Made by a program: the position numbers and the translations under genes
Shown: positions 1 through 11,678 of the stretch, piece by piece
Layout of the letters: every line of letters begins with the position of its first letter
Numbering within the stretch: the stretch's first letter is position 1
Notes under the pieces: model-generated
Seen by the model: only the letters and a program-made list of their open reading frames with translations
Databases searched by the model: none
Told to the model about the DNA's origin: nothing
Assembly: GCF_037975245.1 (NCBI RefSeq)
Contig: NC_092569.1
Span: 9,247,001-9,311,000 of the forward strand
DNA: 64,000 bases
From: Apostichopus japonicus
Lineage: Eukaryota > Echinodermata > Holothuroidea > Aspidochirotida > Stichopodidae
Direction of reading: 5' to 3'

Positions 1-950
1 CTGCACTATATAACCTATGGTATGCAACATTGTTTGTGCCATGTGTTCGTCAGCATTTATTTGTTGTATTTGTTTTCAGTAGATCTATGCTTCAGAGATG
101 CAAACTTCTCATAAAATCTATCAATGCTATGCATACTTTCCCCAAATTTGAATCCACCATGTTCTGTACTATTCAGTGTTTACTGTTTACCAAGGCATGC
201 ACTGTTACAACAAGAGGTGAAGGGGGATTAGATTTGGTCTATTTGCGTGGAATACCCTTCTGTCATTCTTGTCATCTTTGCAAGTAATACATAGTGTATT
301 CAAATCCAGCTTTTGCCCTTCATCTCCACTTCACCTTCTACAACATCTGCGTTGACAGCATTGACAGGAAGTCATCCTACTTATAAACTACCTTCAGTTC
401 ATAGAGTTACAGTAGTCTCTTGTTAGCAGTATAAAGTCATGTTAGCTCATTAGCTGACTACAATGAATAGACCATGTTGACGCCTGGTAGTCCTTCCTCT
501 CCTTAAGGAGAAATATGTATTATATGGGATGGTGCGTAACTTCATGGACTGGACATCCAGCCCACAGGTGGCCCTTTATCAGAGTGAATTTAGAGAGTCA
601 GGACAATTCATCCAAAAGTAGCATTGCTTCTAATCCTTAATGCCCCATGAAAAAACCTAACAGCCCTTTCATGGCAACAGTAGGTTGCACGGACATCTTT
701 CAACTACCCTGCCAGCTAACGATATTTTTTTTAGAATAATGGCTCATGACGGTCTGCGAATAATTGTTGATTTCTTGCCAAAAGGTCAAGAATGTGATGG
801 AAATGTTGTGTGTGTGTGTATTTGTGCATGGTAAGACAACTGCTTGCAACACAATTACTGAAAAGGTAAATATGACTATGAAATATTCTGGCAAAGAAAC
901 CCTGATAAAGGTTTGCATAATCAAACTTAATAATTAACATATGACCCCAA
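1..950. other. Non-coding sequence with no recognisable gene
   Basis: No recognisable exon, RNA gene or transposon end is visible. The short open frames on both strands have no family motif and no convincing splice pattern. A short GT run lies near 810. Confidence 0.5.
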
Positions 951-972
951 ACTTTGTCATTCTTTATAACAG

Positions 973-1608
973 CTACGTTGGATATGTGGCGAGAAAGTAC
1001 TTGGCAGCCGTCGATTTCAACTATCGCAGAAACAGTCCCAAAGAAAGATGGAGATGGGATTGATGAGTAAGTGTTTCTGTTTATGCCCTCATTATATGCT
1101 TATTTAATATGTGTAGTGAATGGCATTAGATGTACAACCCATTTCAAATGATACCATTTAGGCACATTTCTGACTCACTTCACAATAGAATATTTACATT
1201 ATTACCATAGATGCAATTGGAGGGGTTGTGGATTCATTTATGTCTTAAGGCAGAGCTTAAATGCATAACTAAATTGAAGCACTTTCAAGGTATTTACCTA
1301 GTACATGAACAAACAGTTCTACACTCCTTTTGATGGTGTTAATTGTTTCTAAGTAGTATTTCATAGTGAAAACAATCAAGATTGAATTTAGAGCAGCCTT
1401 AGAGCTTTATTTGTACATATTTGTTAGAATACCCTGTGTGTTGATTATCTGGAGGTGCACAAAGGAATATGCAAATCACAACCACCTGTTATTATTTCTT
1501 TTCAGGGTCAAGGTGAAGTACTCCACAGCTACCAAACAATTGCACCCGGTACTTTTGAAAGAGCCCAAAACCTATGGATACATTTTGCATTTCGGGAGAA
1601 CACTGTGA
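973..1608 (+). pseudogene. Two spliced exon-like segments of an unidentified gene, probably frameshifted
   Basis: Segment 1 (973-1066) lies between an acceptor ending in ataacag and a donor gtaagt. Segment 2 (1508-1608) follows the acceptor tttcttttcag and ends in a stop. Joined, they stay open: the frame of segment 1 ending KKDGDGIDE runs into VKVKYSTATKQLHPVLLKEP and then KTYGYILHFGRTL. The first half of segment 1 looks more protein-like one frame over (YVARKYLAAVDFNYRRN), so a one-base frameshift near 1035 is likely. The gene is not recognised. The vague resemblance to an uncharacterised invertebrate protein with a VDFN...YSKATK pattern is from memory only. No partner exons were found on either side. 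Confidence 0.35.
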
Positions 1609-2476
1609 AAGTTCTGGTAGTTAGTCTATGTTCATTCAAACAGGCTGGAAAAACCTTACTTGATGAACCAAAAAATTATACCAAGAGTGCCCACTGCCAA
1701 CAATGGAAGACTTACAGAGCCAATATAAGAGTGGGTTTACACATAATCAATGGTTGTAGATTCTTAAGCTCATTTCCACAAATATATGATATGATTAATG
1801 AAACATTAAACGGGTGGAAGTAAAACTATTATTAGCAGTTGAAAGATGGTAGAATGTTTGACAAAAGAACATTTAAAACCGTACTATCATTTGCTATTAT
1901 TTGATCCCATTCACTATCACAGCTTGCATTAGACCAAATGTTATGAATACAAGCTTTTTAATTCACAGGATATAAAATACTGCAAGCAAACATCGTGATT
2001 AAATTGATGCCTATATCATTTAATCTCACCAACTTAAGTCACCAGAATGGTATAAGAACTTCTGAAATTGTGTGTATAGTACATTTCTGGTAAAAGTGAG
2101 ACACGTGAGGCAGTTTTTGTGGACATATCGGCGAGGTATGGATAGCTGCTTTCCTATATTTTTCAAAGTTGTTCATGCGTATGACATTGAGAAGTGTAGC
2201 CTCTATAAGTCAATATATAAAGGCCTACATATGTCAAAATAAACATGTCAAGCATGTACTGTCTTTTCCTTAAACAATACCTGGTCCTTTCCGTGCCCTC
2301 AAGGAAAGTTATCTTACAATCCATGATATGCATTGAAAAACATAAATGTTTCTTAATTTGAATATGTTTTTCTAAAATATACCAACTTTAATTCCTGTGT
2401 AGTGATAATCCTCTGATGGAAACATGTTCCTTATGCACCAAACTGCACAGGATGGGATGACTACACGATTGTAACC

Positions 2477-2585
2477 ATGGGCGTAAATCCAGGCGGGGGG
2501 ATGGGGGTGACACGTCCCACCACCACATTTCGATGGGTGGTGGAAACAATATCAAATGTCCCCCCTCCCCCACACACACACACAT
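2477..2585 (+). mobile_element. End of a G-rich non-autonomous element (CATGGGCG family)
   Basis: The segment begins CATGGGCGTAAATCC, followed by G tracts and then a stretch ending ATCAAATGTCCCCCC. The same head-to-body arrangement occurs in reverse at 52925-53020, and a related end closes the element at 26870-28120. The right end merges into a CA run and no target-site duplication was found, so this may be a partial copy. Confidence 0.5.
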
Positions 2586-2663
2586 TTGGAAAAAGAGTAA
2601 TGATGTGGCTCTATTTGGTTAGGACTTACACATCTCAGGATTCATATCATCGAATATCACTCA

Positions 2664-3082
2664 ATGTTGCTGAATGGAGAATTCTACCCAAATCTCGTGA
2701 GTTGGTACCCTGAGCTCTCCGACAATATTAAGCTTAGTCTGCCTTTCTTTCGAGGCCAGTTCCAGTCGTCGTCGGTTGAAGGGTATAGACAAAAATTCAA
2801 GTTGATGAATCCAGCGGTACGGGCTATGTTTGGTGAAGTCGAAGTTCTCTTGTGGTCCTCCTCGTCTCCTCCGCCAGTTCGACGGAAGCCGAGAGATAAT
2901 TTAGTGCTTTGAGGCGTTTGAAAACATGGCTACGGAGCACCATGACTCAACATAGGCTGTACCATGTGATGGTGTGCCATATTCACCGCGAACATCTAGC
3001 CCAGTTGAAGCCTGAGGAGTTAGCAGAGAAGTTTGTCGGTTCCTCGGATTACAGACGCCGCATCTTCGGGCGATTCCAGTAG
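2664..3082 (+). pseudogene. hAT-family transposase C-terminal fragment, degraded
   Basis: Conceptual translation with one frame change near 2855 gives the C-terminal end of a hAT transposase of the TTF-type/ZMYM1-like group. The first part reads NPAVRAMFGEVEVLL. The frame then shifts to VLLVSSASSTEAER, an in-frame TAA, and FSALRRLKTWLRSTMTQHRL, followed by YHVMVCHIHREHLAQLKPEE and a stop at 3080-3082. The E-A-E-R-x-F-S-x-L-R-R-L-K-T-W-L-R-S-T-M signature is the hAT dimerisation region. It has a frameshift and an internal stop, and lacks the N-terminal zinc finger and the catalytic core, so it cannot encode active transposase. It may be a relic of the kind of autonomous element that mobilised the non-autonomous hAT elements downstream; that link is inference. 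Confidence 0.8.
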
Positions 3083-3301
3083 AAAAAGAGTGCGCTCCGT
3101 CATTATAGACAGCACTTCATAGCTAGAGCCAAGCCTTGTACATAGTTGTTGTTTAGTTGCAGATGGTGCTTCAAAGACGGTGCCCGTTCCCTAATATTGG
3201 GGAAATGAAATAGGGAGCAAATTCCGTGGCAGCGCATCCCATGTTATCTTGTTGTTGAGTGATACCGGAGTTTACTCCACAGTGAGAACACTGGTTACAC
3301 G

Positions 3302-4236
3302 CAGGGACGTCGCTAGAGAGAGGGGGGGGGGGGAGTGGGGTGTGGGAATGTCTCACCCCAAACTAGTAAAACTGACGATAGTTGGAAAATTGGAGTGCGA
3401 CAGTCGGAATTTCCGACTGTCGCACTCTAGTTTATCTAGGCCTATTCATTATTCCTGTGATTGTGCATGACCTAAAAATTGAAAAATTTCGGTCAAAATT
3501 TACCTTGAATCTGTCAAATTTACCACGAGAAATTGTATCTCGCGATTCTTATACTCTACCGTACAAAACTTCGTATATTTTTGAATACACCAATCAAAAA
3601 ATGCCGAATAGAGCTACCGTCATAGGCGTATGAGCCCAATTTGATTGGGGGGGGGGCGGTAACGGCTTGCCCGAAAAACTTAACCAAAAGTTTTTTTTCG
3701 CGCGCTAGGCGCTCGTTCCACATGTAAATGTGCATATCACATAGACATGCATCGATTTTTAAATCGCATGCAAATAACATACAATCATTTCCGTCTTATT
3801 ACCCTTCCATATTGGTTACAGTTATTTGGAAGTCGTTACAATATTAATGGTAATAATAATATAAGTTTAACTACTGAAAAACACATTGCAAATTATCTTT
3901 CTTTCAGTAGGTGCCTAAAAAATTATCAGCATTTTTGCCCGAAATTTTACAAACACATTTGGTAGGGGTGGGGGGGGGGGCTAATAAATTTGTGAAACGA
4001 GTGCCAGTGGGTACAAATATATCGAACAAAACTCGGAACAAAAGTGCAGTCGCGAAAGATCGGGTGTCTGACTGACACTGACCGTTTCGTAAACGAGTAG
4101 CGCGAGGGTGTGGGGGGGGAGTGGGGGTACAAAGCAACAGTCGGAATTTTCTGGCTTCAAAACCCATCCAGTTGGATTTTCAGCCACTACACGCCCCCCC
4201 CCCCCTCTAAATCATCAGGCCTTAGCTACGTTCCTG
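3302..4236. mobile_element. Non-autonomous hAT-like element with G/C-rich ends
   Basis: It starts CAGGGACGTCGCTAG followed by a G tract and ends in a C tract followed by CTTAGCTACGTTCCTG, an imperfect inverted match. Flanks are GTTACACG (3294-3301) and GGTACACG (4237-4244), an 8-bp duplication with one mismatch, as expected of hAT insertion. No transposase frame lies inside. A second element end (CATAGGCGTATGAGCCC plus a G tract, near 3622) suggests nested material. Confidence 0.7.
3393..3427. repeat. Near-perfect 35-bp palindrome
   Basis: GAGTGCGACAGTCGGAA is followed by one T and then by its exact reverse complement, giving 17-bp arms with a 1-nt centre. It sits inside the element at 3302-4236. 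A partial echo (CAGTCGGAATTTTC) occurs near 4138. Confidence 0.9.
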
Positions 4237-4816
4237 GGTACACGGTGGTTACATTGTACACTCCGACCAGAATTCACCCGATTACCAGATGCAGATCCAC
4301 CTAGCAACCGAGGTAACTTGTGTGAGTACTCCAACGAACAACCACTGATTTATTGGGATGCCTTCATCACTTTAGCCACCACTCAAAATGGACCTATTCT
4401 AAGTCTGACGATGCACATGTGTAAGGTCCTGAAAACATAATTAAAGTGGTTTGTCTTGCCATCCTTGATTCAAATTTCATAGAAATGTATTCTCGTAGAC
4501 CTAGCAAAACATTAAAACTGACACAGTTCCGTTGGAAGTGTGTCACGGGTGGTATTAAAAGTCATTGGTGGTTTAACATGCTGGCGTATGACGACTTTTG
4601 GCCAAATTTGCGCTAAGCTCACTATACGAACTCGGATCTGGGCCGTGTGCCTAATTAGGTAGTTATTTAAATTAGTAATAATGGTGTATGCGGAAATGCA
4701 CCAATTTTGTGGTACGGCTCCCAGGACGGCGAGTCGAGAAACTCACATGAAGTCGCGGTGGATAGCTTCCTTCGCCTATATATCCGGGGACATTTTGGGA
4801 CATCGTTCCTATAGGC

Positions 4817-5133
4817 CACGGGTGGGCAACTACGGCCCGCGGGCCACATGCGGCCCGCCAGTGATTTTTATCATCATCACAAACAACGAACTAGCTGCCT
4901 AGAATTTATCTGCACTTATGATGCTGTCAGGTAGGTCTATTATCACCATTAATTATCAATTGGACTGTATTTACATTATGTTTTTGTGAATACAGATTAG
5001 TACACACCTATTTCTTGAACGTCCTCGGAAGCAAAGGTTTGAAATCAACAGCAGGTCGTTGGTTAGATGCGGCCCTGTCAATCTTTCGCTTCTAAAATCT
5101 GGCCCATTCATTCAAAAAGGTAGCCCACCGCTG
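4817..5133. mobile_element. hAT/Charlie-like MITE (GGTGGGCAAC...GCGGCCC type)
   Basis: The left end reads CACGGGTGGGCAACTACGG followed by CCCGCGGGCCACATGCGGCC. The right end is GGTAGCCCACCGCTG. The ends are inverted matches of the CAGNGGTGGGC type seen in many hAT elements. The flanking octamers CTATAGGC and ATACAGCC agree at only 5 of 8 positions, so the duplication is eroded or the end is off by a base. No coding sequence lies inside. Confidence 0.65.
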
Positions 5134-5469
5134 ATACAGCCCTATATCTGAGGCCCTGGGGTCATTCCTTGACCGACTTGGTGCAATATAATGTGCCCAT
5201 TTCGAAGTAAATTTATTCACAGATTGTTAGTTGTCATGGGTTCGAACAATTGAGGGGTATTCTATCCTGAAACATATGACAAAATGAGGCTGGGGTCCCA
5301 GTTCGTCGCATCATTTGTCAACTTGCACTGGGTTCTAATGTTCATGTCAATTGGAATCACTAATAAAGAAATAATTCACCAAAAATGAAGGTCGCATGAA
5401 CTTCATTGCAGATTTCCTGAGTGACGAATTTGTAATTTTAACCCGAAATCACGCAACTAGATGGCTTCT

Positions 5470-5650
5470 ATCCAGCCTGGCAAGTGCCATCTCCAGCGAT
5501 CTGGCAGGTATTGAAATCTGAAATTGTCTTGGTACGCTGCGCGCCAACCGATGGGGGCGCTCCACTTAGATAGTACTTACGGCCGGAATACTCGGATCGA
5601 TTACGTCCCCCCCCCCACCCAAGTTTCAAATCGGATTGACGCCCCTGATT
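5470..5650 (-). mobile_element. Partial G-rich hAT-like element with hairpin module (copy 1)
   Basis: On the - strand the sequence starts CAGGGGCGTCAATCCGAT, then has a G tract and the shared module: ACTATCTAAGTGGAGCG, CGGTTGGCGCGCAGCGTAC, and the second block CCAGATCGCTGGAGATGGCA. The other terminus was not found. Confidence 0.6.
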
Positions 5651-7400
5651 GTAACGTCCAGTTCTGACGGCTTTCCAGTAAATAAAGGTCCTATATGCAG
5701 TGTACCTGTAGGTACAATTAAATGTCCTGTGTCCCAGTATCAGTAGGTCATATCTTTGGACCATCGCCAGATTCAAAGCTTCAGGTCCATTATTAATGAC
5801 CGAAAATGAACGTTTGTTAACTGTAGAAAGCAAACATCTTGACATATGATCTGCTTGGTTCTCGAGTTATAAATGAATGTAATGGAGGGGCTCTTGAAAC
5901 CGTAATCTCAAATATAAATTAGCATGTAAAACTAGCAAAATTATTGCAACCAGTATAATAATATTTAGCAATTATTGTCAGCCGATACTTATAGCTAGTA
6001 CAGTATCTCTTGATTTCAGTTCACACCTCTCTTTAAATGACTCCAATTCGTAACGAAGATAACGAAGAAGGGCCATGTTAGGGTATATCCAAAGACCTAC
6101 TTATAGCCACAAAAAAAATAACTAGATACGACTTTATTTTACAATCGCGTATTAAAGAACTCGCACTCAATGATTGGATACAGCGACTACTCTCCCACAA
6201 CAGTGCATCAGTAATTACTACTTTTTATTCTTAACGTGTGTATCAGGACATGAACAGTAGTTACTTACGAGCCATGAGTATCGGTTGCATTTGTATACCA
6301 TTAAGGTCTCTGCTGTGACACTGTTTTAATAAATACTCCAGAGGCATCCTATGTACAGTATAATACTCTAAAACTAGACTTCATAGAACGAAATGTTTTT
6401 GTAAAATGATGTCCACTCTATAAAATTGTCATCAATATTTGAACGGAGTTACTTTCTGTATGGCTGATGTGATGAATTCGCTCACAAAGACTCACATTGG
6501 TGTTGCCATATATATTCATTCTTAAAAGTTCAACAAATTATAAGATCACTTCTCCAAAATAAAATATGATTGATGGATATTGTTTGCAACATATGCCTAC
6601 AAAAAAATGTATGGCGAGTTGTTAATTCAATCAAAAATATCAACCTCGTCGTTATTGTAAAATGTGTACAAAATAAAGTAAATAAGGGGATTAGGGGAGG
6701 CATTAAACCCAGTTCCCTCTCGCACAATGGATCCATCGCAAGGTTTCACAGTAGAAAGAAAGTTTCAGTCATACTGGCCAGTCGAGCTCATTACACTGTT
6801 CCTGCAGTAGGCTATGTTCTGAAAAAAAATATGCTAGGAAAAATTGTAACAATTATTAGTCCCGGAATGGTTGCATGGGGGAACTTGGTTAGCACCCCAG
6901 CCTAAAAAAGTAAAATTTTTTAACCACTTGTCAGATCTCCTTTGTTTCTTTTTCACCTTTTTGTTTTTATATTTTTCCATTTTGTAGCTAACATGGGCTT
7001 TCCCGATCCCACCACCCCCCCCCCTTCCACCCCTATCTGGAGAATCTGCTACTGTGTCACACTTTTGTCAAAAGCCGAATTATTGTTGATCTTTGGAGGG
7101 GAACGCATATCTCAACAAAATATGTACCTCCAAGGTGAACAATATTACACCCATACATATGTCATATTGAATAACCACTATGCATTACATCAGTGAAAAT
7201 TACTAAAAATATAAATCAGCATCACATCCTTTGCACTTGGCCGACCCGAAAATTTATGAATTTATTTGCCCACAGTACAGAGGTGAACCTTTGATGTGTG
7301 TAAAAACTACCCACATGTCGATACTACAAATTATAACAGGTCATTCCAAGTAGTACATATAACAATAACATAAACATCTAGGCCGATAAAGCATTCCACA
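5650..7400. other. Non-coding stretch without recognisable gene
   Basis: AT-rich sequence with short uninformative frames. A C tract near 7010-7025 preceded by GGGCTTTCCCGATCC may be a broken element end. Nothing else is recognised. Confidence 0.4.
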
Positions 7401-7569
7401 GTCATTCTACTATGATTGAGGTGAAACAGTACCTTCGCTGCCTGAGCTCCCCCCCCCCCCCACACACACACCCAATGGTACAACCCTTAATCAGACGGAA
7501 TCAGAAGTTGGAGAAAAATAGAGGGCACCTGACATTAATTGCTTGGCTGGATTCATTGTGTAGCCTCTT

Positions 7570-7701
7570 TAATACATGTATTCCATTACAGGACACATTG
7601 ATAGCTGTACACACACTTACAACCTAAACTGCAATTCCACACACAAGCAGGGTCGTTACGTTGTTATCGTGACGTAATGTCGTCATGCATGAACCTGCGA
7701 A
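7570..7701. repeat. Duplicated segment, copy A part 1
   Basis: From AATACATGTATTCCATTACA onward it matches 61625-61740 (shared words include GGACACATTGAT and TGTTATCGTGACGTA). It is the left piece of a paralogous unit that continues after the insertion at 7702-9273. Confidence 0.75.
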
Positions 7702-9273
7702 CAGTGGCGTCACCAGACTTTTCAGTCTGGGGGGGGGGTACAGGGTGGCACCAGCATTTGATGGGGGGCACTTAGGTGGATACGGATCGCCGTCCTGTGG
7801 GAGGGGTCTAAGGGGAGGGGTGCCCCTCCAGGCGCAGCGGAACGGGAAAATTATTGGGGGGGGGGGGCTAATGTGTAGGGACTATATAAGCGGAGCGCCA
7901 CCATCAGTTTGCGCGGAGCGTACAAGAAAATTTTGGGTTTTTCAAACCCCCAGATGGCCGGAAACGGCACTTCCCGAGTGTTTTATGCTGCAAATACCTA
8001 GCCCTAAAATATGGGTCTCAAGCCTGTAATTTCTCAGATTGCACGTAAAAGTATGTAAAAACATACTAATTTGTATATTCGATGGTGTTTTAAGAGAGTA
8101 GCTATTACTCGTAGACGTTTTTGAGTGTAGTAAGGGGATGTTGGAGAACTGGCTGAAATGAAGTCATTGGCCTAAGACGAAGTTGTGTTGCACTTACTGG
8201 TACTCACACTCACTGCTTCCACTTTTCACGGGGCGTGAAGACGGGTGACAATCTGGTCTATAGCCAGGGGACGGGCCGAGGGTCCCCCCAGCATTTACTA
8301 AAATGATTACACCTATATAGTAATACGTGTGCATCGGACAGATCGACAAGTATGCATTGAAAAATGGGCACTGCCCCTCCCCTTTGGAAAATTTTCGCAT
8401 ACGGAGGATGGGCTAGATGCAAAATGCTGCCACATTTGATGCTAAATTCGATTTGAAGATATCTCCAGAAATTGCTATTTTTGAGTTAATGATTTTATAA
8501 CAAGGCGCAGAATTTTGCAGAGGATATGAACGACATGCTGTCGATATTATGCCTAACCCTATCAATAGAACCTACATTTGTTGAATTAATGTGTGCATGA
8601 CCCCGACTCCTTTCTTGTCCTTCTCGTTTTCGCCCATTATCTATTAAGATGTAACAGGTTCCAGCATCGTTATTGGCTCCTATCAGGGATCTCACTATGC
8701 AATCCAAAGTTTGATCACACATCGAGTATGGCTCAGTATGCAGGTGTGAACATTCGCCATTTGTTCCTACAAGCATCTGGCCTCAAATGACCTCTGCACC
8801 CCCTACACAACAGGGTTAATATATGGGTCCACAAATATAGGCAAGTATGGTGCCTGCGGACCCTCACATTCTCACATTTCGTCAGCTCCTAACCTGTCAA
8901 CCTCAGACCAAGGCAACATACCGCAGTACCCTCCCTTCTCACAGTCATGTAGCTCGCGAAGCGGACGTGTATATCCGCTGGTATGGCGTGAGCACTGACA
9001 CATTCAATGTAAATATCGACACCTGTTGTGATGGCGCGGGTTACGACTTCGATACCCGACGTTCAAGAATAAACTTTTTCATTTTTTCGCAGCTCATTTG
9101 AAGAAAATACGAATTACTGTGCTTCTTTGTCCTTATGAAAAACCAACTCAGATGATGGGAGTTGAATATAACAATATATATATATAATTTTTACCAACCC
9201 AAATCTCAGATGGGGGGGGGCACTCGGGGGCACGTGTCCCCTTTGCCCCCCCCCCCCTTGGCGACGCCACTGC
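7702..9273. mobile_element. Non-autonomous hAT-like element, 1572 bp, exact 8-bp TSD
   Basis: It starts CAGTGGCGTCACCAG plus a G tract and ends in a C tract plus TTGGCGACGCCACTG. Exact target duplications CCTGCGAA lie at 7694-7701 and 9274-9281. The 8-bp duplication and CAGTGGCG ends indicate a hAT-type element. The interior holds the shared hairpin module at 7884-7978 and a stretch (about 7850-8390) whose inverted homologue is at 10785-11760. No transposase frame is present. Confidence 0.88.
7884..7978 (+). repeat. Shared hairpin module (copy 2)
   Basis: Block 1 contains AGCGGAGCGCCACCAT and GCGCGGAGCGTACAAG. Block 2 contains CCCCCAGATGGCCGGAAACG followed by GCACTTCCCGAG. The loop-side half reads AGTTTGCGC, so the GCGCCA/TGGCGC stem is weakened here. 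Confidence 0.8.
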
Positions 9274-10059
9274 CTGCGAACTTGATCCAGCGCAGTTTTG
9301 AACTTGAAAAATCATTGTATCCCTTTTAACGTAGTGTAGAACAGTATATTCCATAGCGGAATATATTCACGTTTACTTTACCGATGCCGACACTGTTTAA
9401 ATTTAGTTTTTATTATTCATTTTTTTTTTTTAAATCAGGCCACTAACCGATAAAGGGCTGATCTGATGTCTCAATCTATGACACTCTACTCGGTTGAAAA
9501 ATATGTAGTGGATCAGCTAAAAATACCTTTAATATATTCTATATTATTCTATTATTTGCAAAGCAACTGTGAGAATATTTGCTTCACTACAATTAAAAAG
9601 TTGTTACATAATTATGCAGGTATATAAACATACGCTTTAAAACGACATGAAACATCAGCTCCAATATGAAAAGGACTAAAATATTGTCTTCAAATACATT
9701 TCTAGACTACCAATCGCTCTCCAATAAGAGAGACGTTTTTCGTAACGATTGTATGAAGGATAATTGGCACGTTAAGGACATTATGGAACAACTCGACAGT
9801 GTCAACCATTGCTTAACGCAACAAAAATTGTATGTTGACGGTATGGATTTTTCATTCGGCAAGATCATATAAGGCAACAAGTCATTCTGTGACATCAAAA
9901 ACACTTGTCACATAATGTGATACTTGGCTAAATGTCATTGTTTAACATCTTTAGCCACGCAAATAGGATGATTAAATCCCTTTCCTCATGATTCGGCATT
10001 GACATGGTTCGTTGGTTGAGATAAAATTCGTTAATTTGGTACTGTCTGATAGTGTCAAA
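9274..10059. repeat. Duplicated segment, copy A part 2
   Basis: It matches 61770-62330, including ATTTGCTTCACT, GTATATAAACATACGCTTT and TTTTTCATTCGGCAA. It contains a 68-codon open frame at 9666-9872 that is not conserved in the other copy (there it is interrupted by length changes), so it is not called a gene. Confidence 0.75.
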
Positions 10060-11031
10060 CACTGGCGGATCCAAGGGGGGGCCAAGGGGGGCCATGGCCC
10101 CCCCAAAGGTGAGCCAAAAAGTGTTTCCGAACATCCGATAAATCATATGATTGGAAATTAAAAAAATCGAGAGGAATAGCAGTGGTAGACTAGTCTTAAC
10201 CTTTTCGTTTTCTGGTTTAAAATTAAATGCAGAGCTCCCAACTGACCCGCAATTCGCGGGAATTAGACCCGCATTCTAACACCCAAACCCGCTGACCCGC
10301 ACAAGCGTCCGAAAAAACCGCATTGTAATTGTCAAGTATACATAAAAAAATTGGCATCAAATTTTGACTTAGCAACCATCATTTCTTTAGCATTTAGCAT
10401 AATAGAGTATAAAACCTCCTTTACAGCATCATTTGAACCTCAAATTAGCCTATAATTCTTTTCATTGGGGCGAGCAGCGAACATTTTCATGCCACGGGAA
10501 AGAATGAATTATCACCTACTATTCAATTTATTGATGTTACGCACAAAAAAATGCATGTTTCTCAGAAAATTTTGGGTGACAAAAACCTTTCTAAGTGCCA
10601 CCATTTTACATGTAGGCATCACCAGGATTCCAAAAAAATTCATTCCTTATACCCCTCCCCCAGCAGTGGCGGCGGAACCGGGGGGCTTGGGGGCTCAGCC
10701 CCCAATGAAAAAGTTGAGGGGGAAAATGCATGATAAGCCCCCCCCCCCCCAATATTTACCAAGGCTCCGAAACGTGCACCTGCCCATTTTTCAATGCATA
10801 CTTGTCGATCTGTCCGATGCACACATATTCTATATAGGTGTAATAATTTTAGTAATTGCTGGGGGACCCTCGGCCCGTCCTCTGGCTATAGACCACATTG
10901 TCACCCCAACCGCGTCTTCACGCCCCGTGAAAAGTGGAAGCAGTGAGTGTGAGTACCGGTAAGCGTAACACAACTTCGTCGTAGGCCAATGACTTGCCTC
11001 ATTTCAGCCAGTTCTCCAACATCCCCTTACT

Positions 11032-11411
11032 TAGCGGCGGAGCGTATATATACACCCCCCCCGGACGGATTCAAATGGACTGCTGGCGACCTTTTCAGCT
11101 TATCACTACTTTTTACTTATTCGCGATTATTGACTATTTTATTGCGCTCTCATATACCTATTGACATTTGTCATATTCTGTTGGTGTAATTTTCCGACAA
11201 AATGGCGACGACACCTATTTATTCTCCGTTTATCTGCAAATTAGCAAGGCCCGGAAAGGGTCATTTCCTGCAATCTAGGGAGTATCTTTATCCAAAATTT
11301 TTCTGTACGCTCCGCGCCAACCTGTGGTGGCGCTCCGCTTAGATAGTGTTGAAAGCGCCCCTACAGACCATTCTTGCCCCCCCCCGACCAATACCCCAAG
11401 CTCCGCCACTG
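11032..11411. mobile_element. Third-level nested hAT-like element, 380 bp
   Basis: Flanked by CCCTTACT (11024-11031) and CCCTTACC (11412-11419), one mismatch. It starts TAGCGGCGGAGC and ends GCTCCGCCACTG. The homologous uninterrupted sequence exists in inverse orientation near 8118-8140 (CCCCTTACTACACTC on the - strand), which gives a direct empty-site comparison. It carries hairpin module copy 3. Confidence 0.8.
11260..11350 (-). repeat. Shared hairpin module (copy 3)
   Basis: On the - strand: CACTATCTAAGCGGAGCGCC, then AGGTTGGCGCGGAGCGTAC, then a diverged block 2 (TAGATTGCAGGAAATGACC). It belongs to the 380-bp nested element. Confidence 0.75.
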
Positions 11412-11576
11412 CCCTTACCACACTCAAAAACGTCTTTGCGGGTACACTACGAGTAATAGCTACTCTCTTAAAGCACCATCGAATATACAAAATTACAATG
11501 TTTTTACAGACTTTTACGTGCAATCTGCAGACTTGAGACCCATATTTTAGGGCTAGGTATTCGCAGCATAAAACAC

Positions 11577-11678
11577 TCGGGAAGTGCCGTTTCCGGTCAT
11601 CTGGGGGTTTGAAAAAACCCAAAATGTTCTTGTACGCTCCGCGCCAACCGATGGTGGCGCTCCGCTTAGATAGTCTCC
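11577..11678 (-). repeat. Shared hairpin module (copy 4)
   Basis: On the - strand: ACTATCTAAGCGGAGCGCC, ACCATCGGTTGGCGCGGAG, CGTACAAGAA and block 2 CCCCCAGATGACCGGAAACG. This copy has the full GCGCCA/TGGCGC stem. Confidence 0.8.

Noticed and set aside
5468-5845. 125-codon open frame on the - strand
   Set aside because: It overlaps hairpin module copy 1 and a G tract, with no domain signature. Homologous modules elsewhere are not open in the same frame.
10465-10962. 165-codon open frame on the + strand
   Set aside because: It lies entirely inside the nested non-autonomous hAT-like elements. The inverted homologue near 8200-8400 does not keep the frame.
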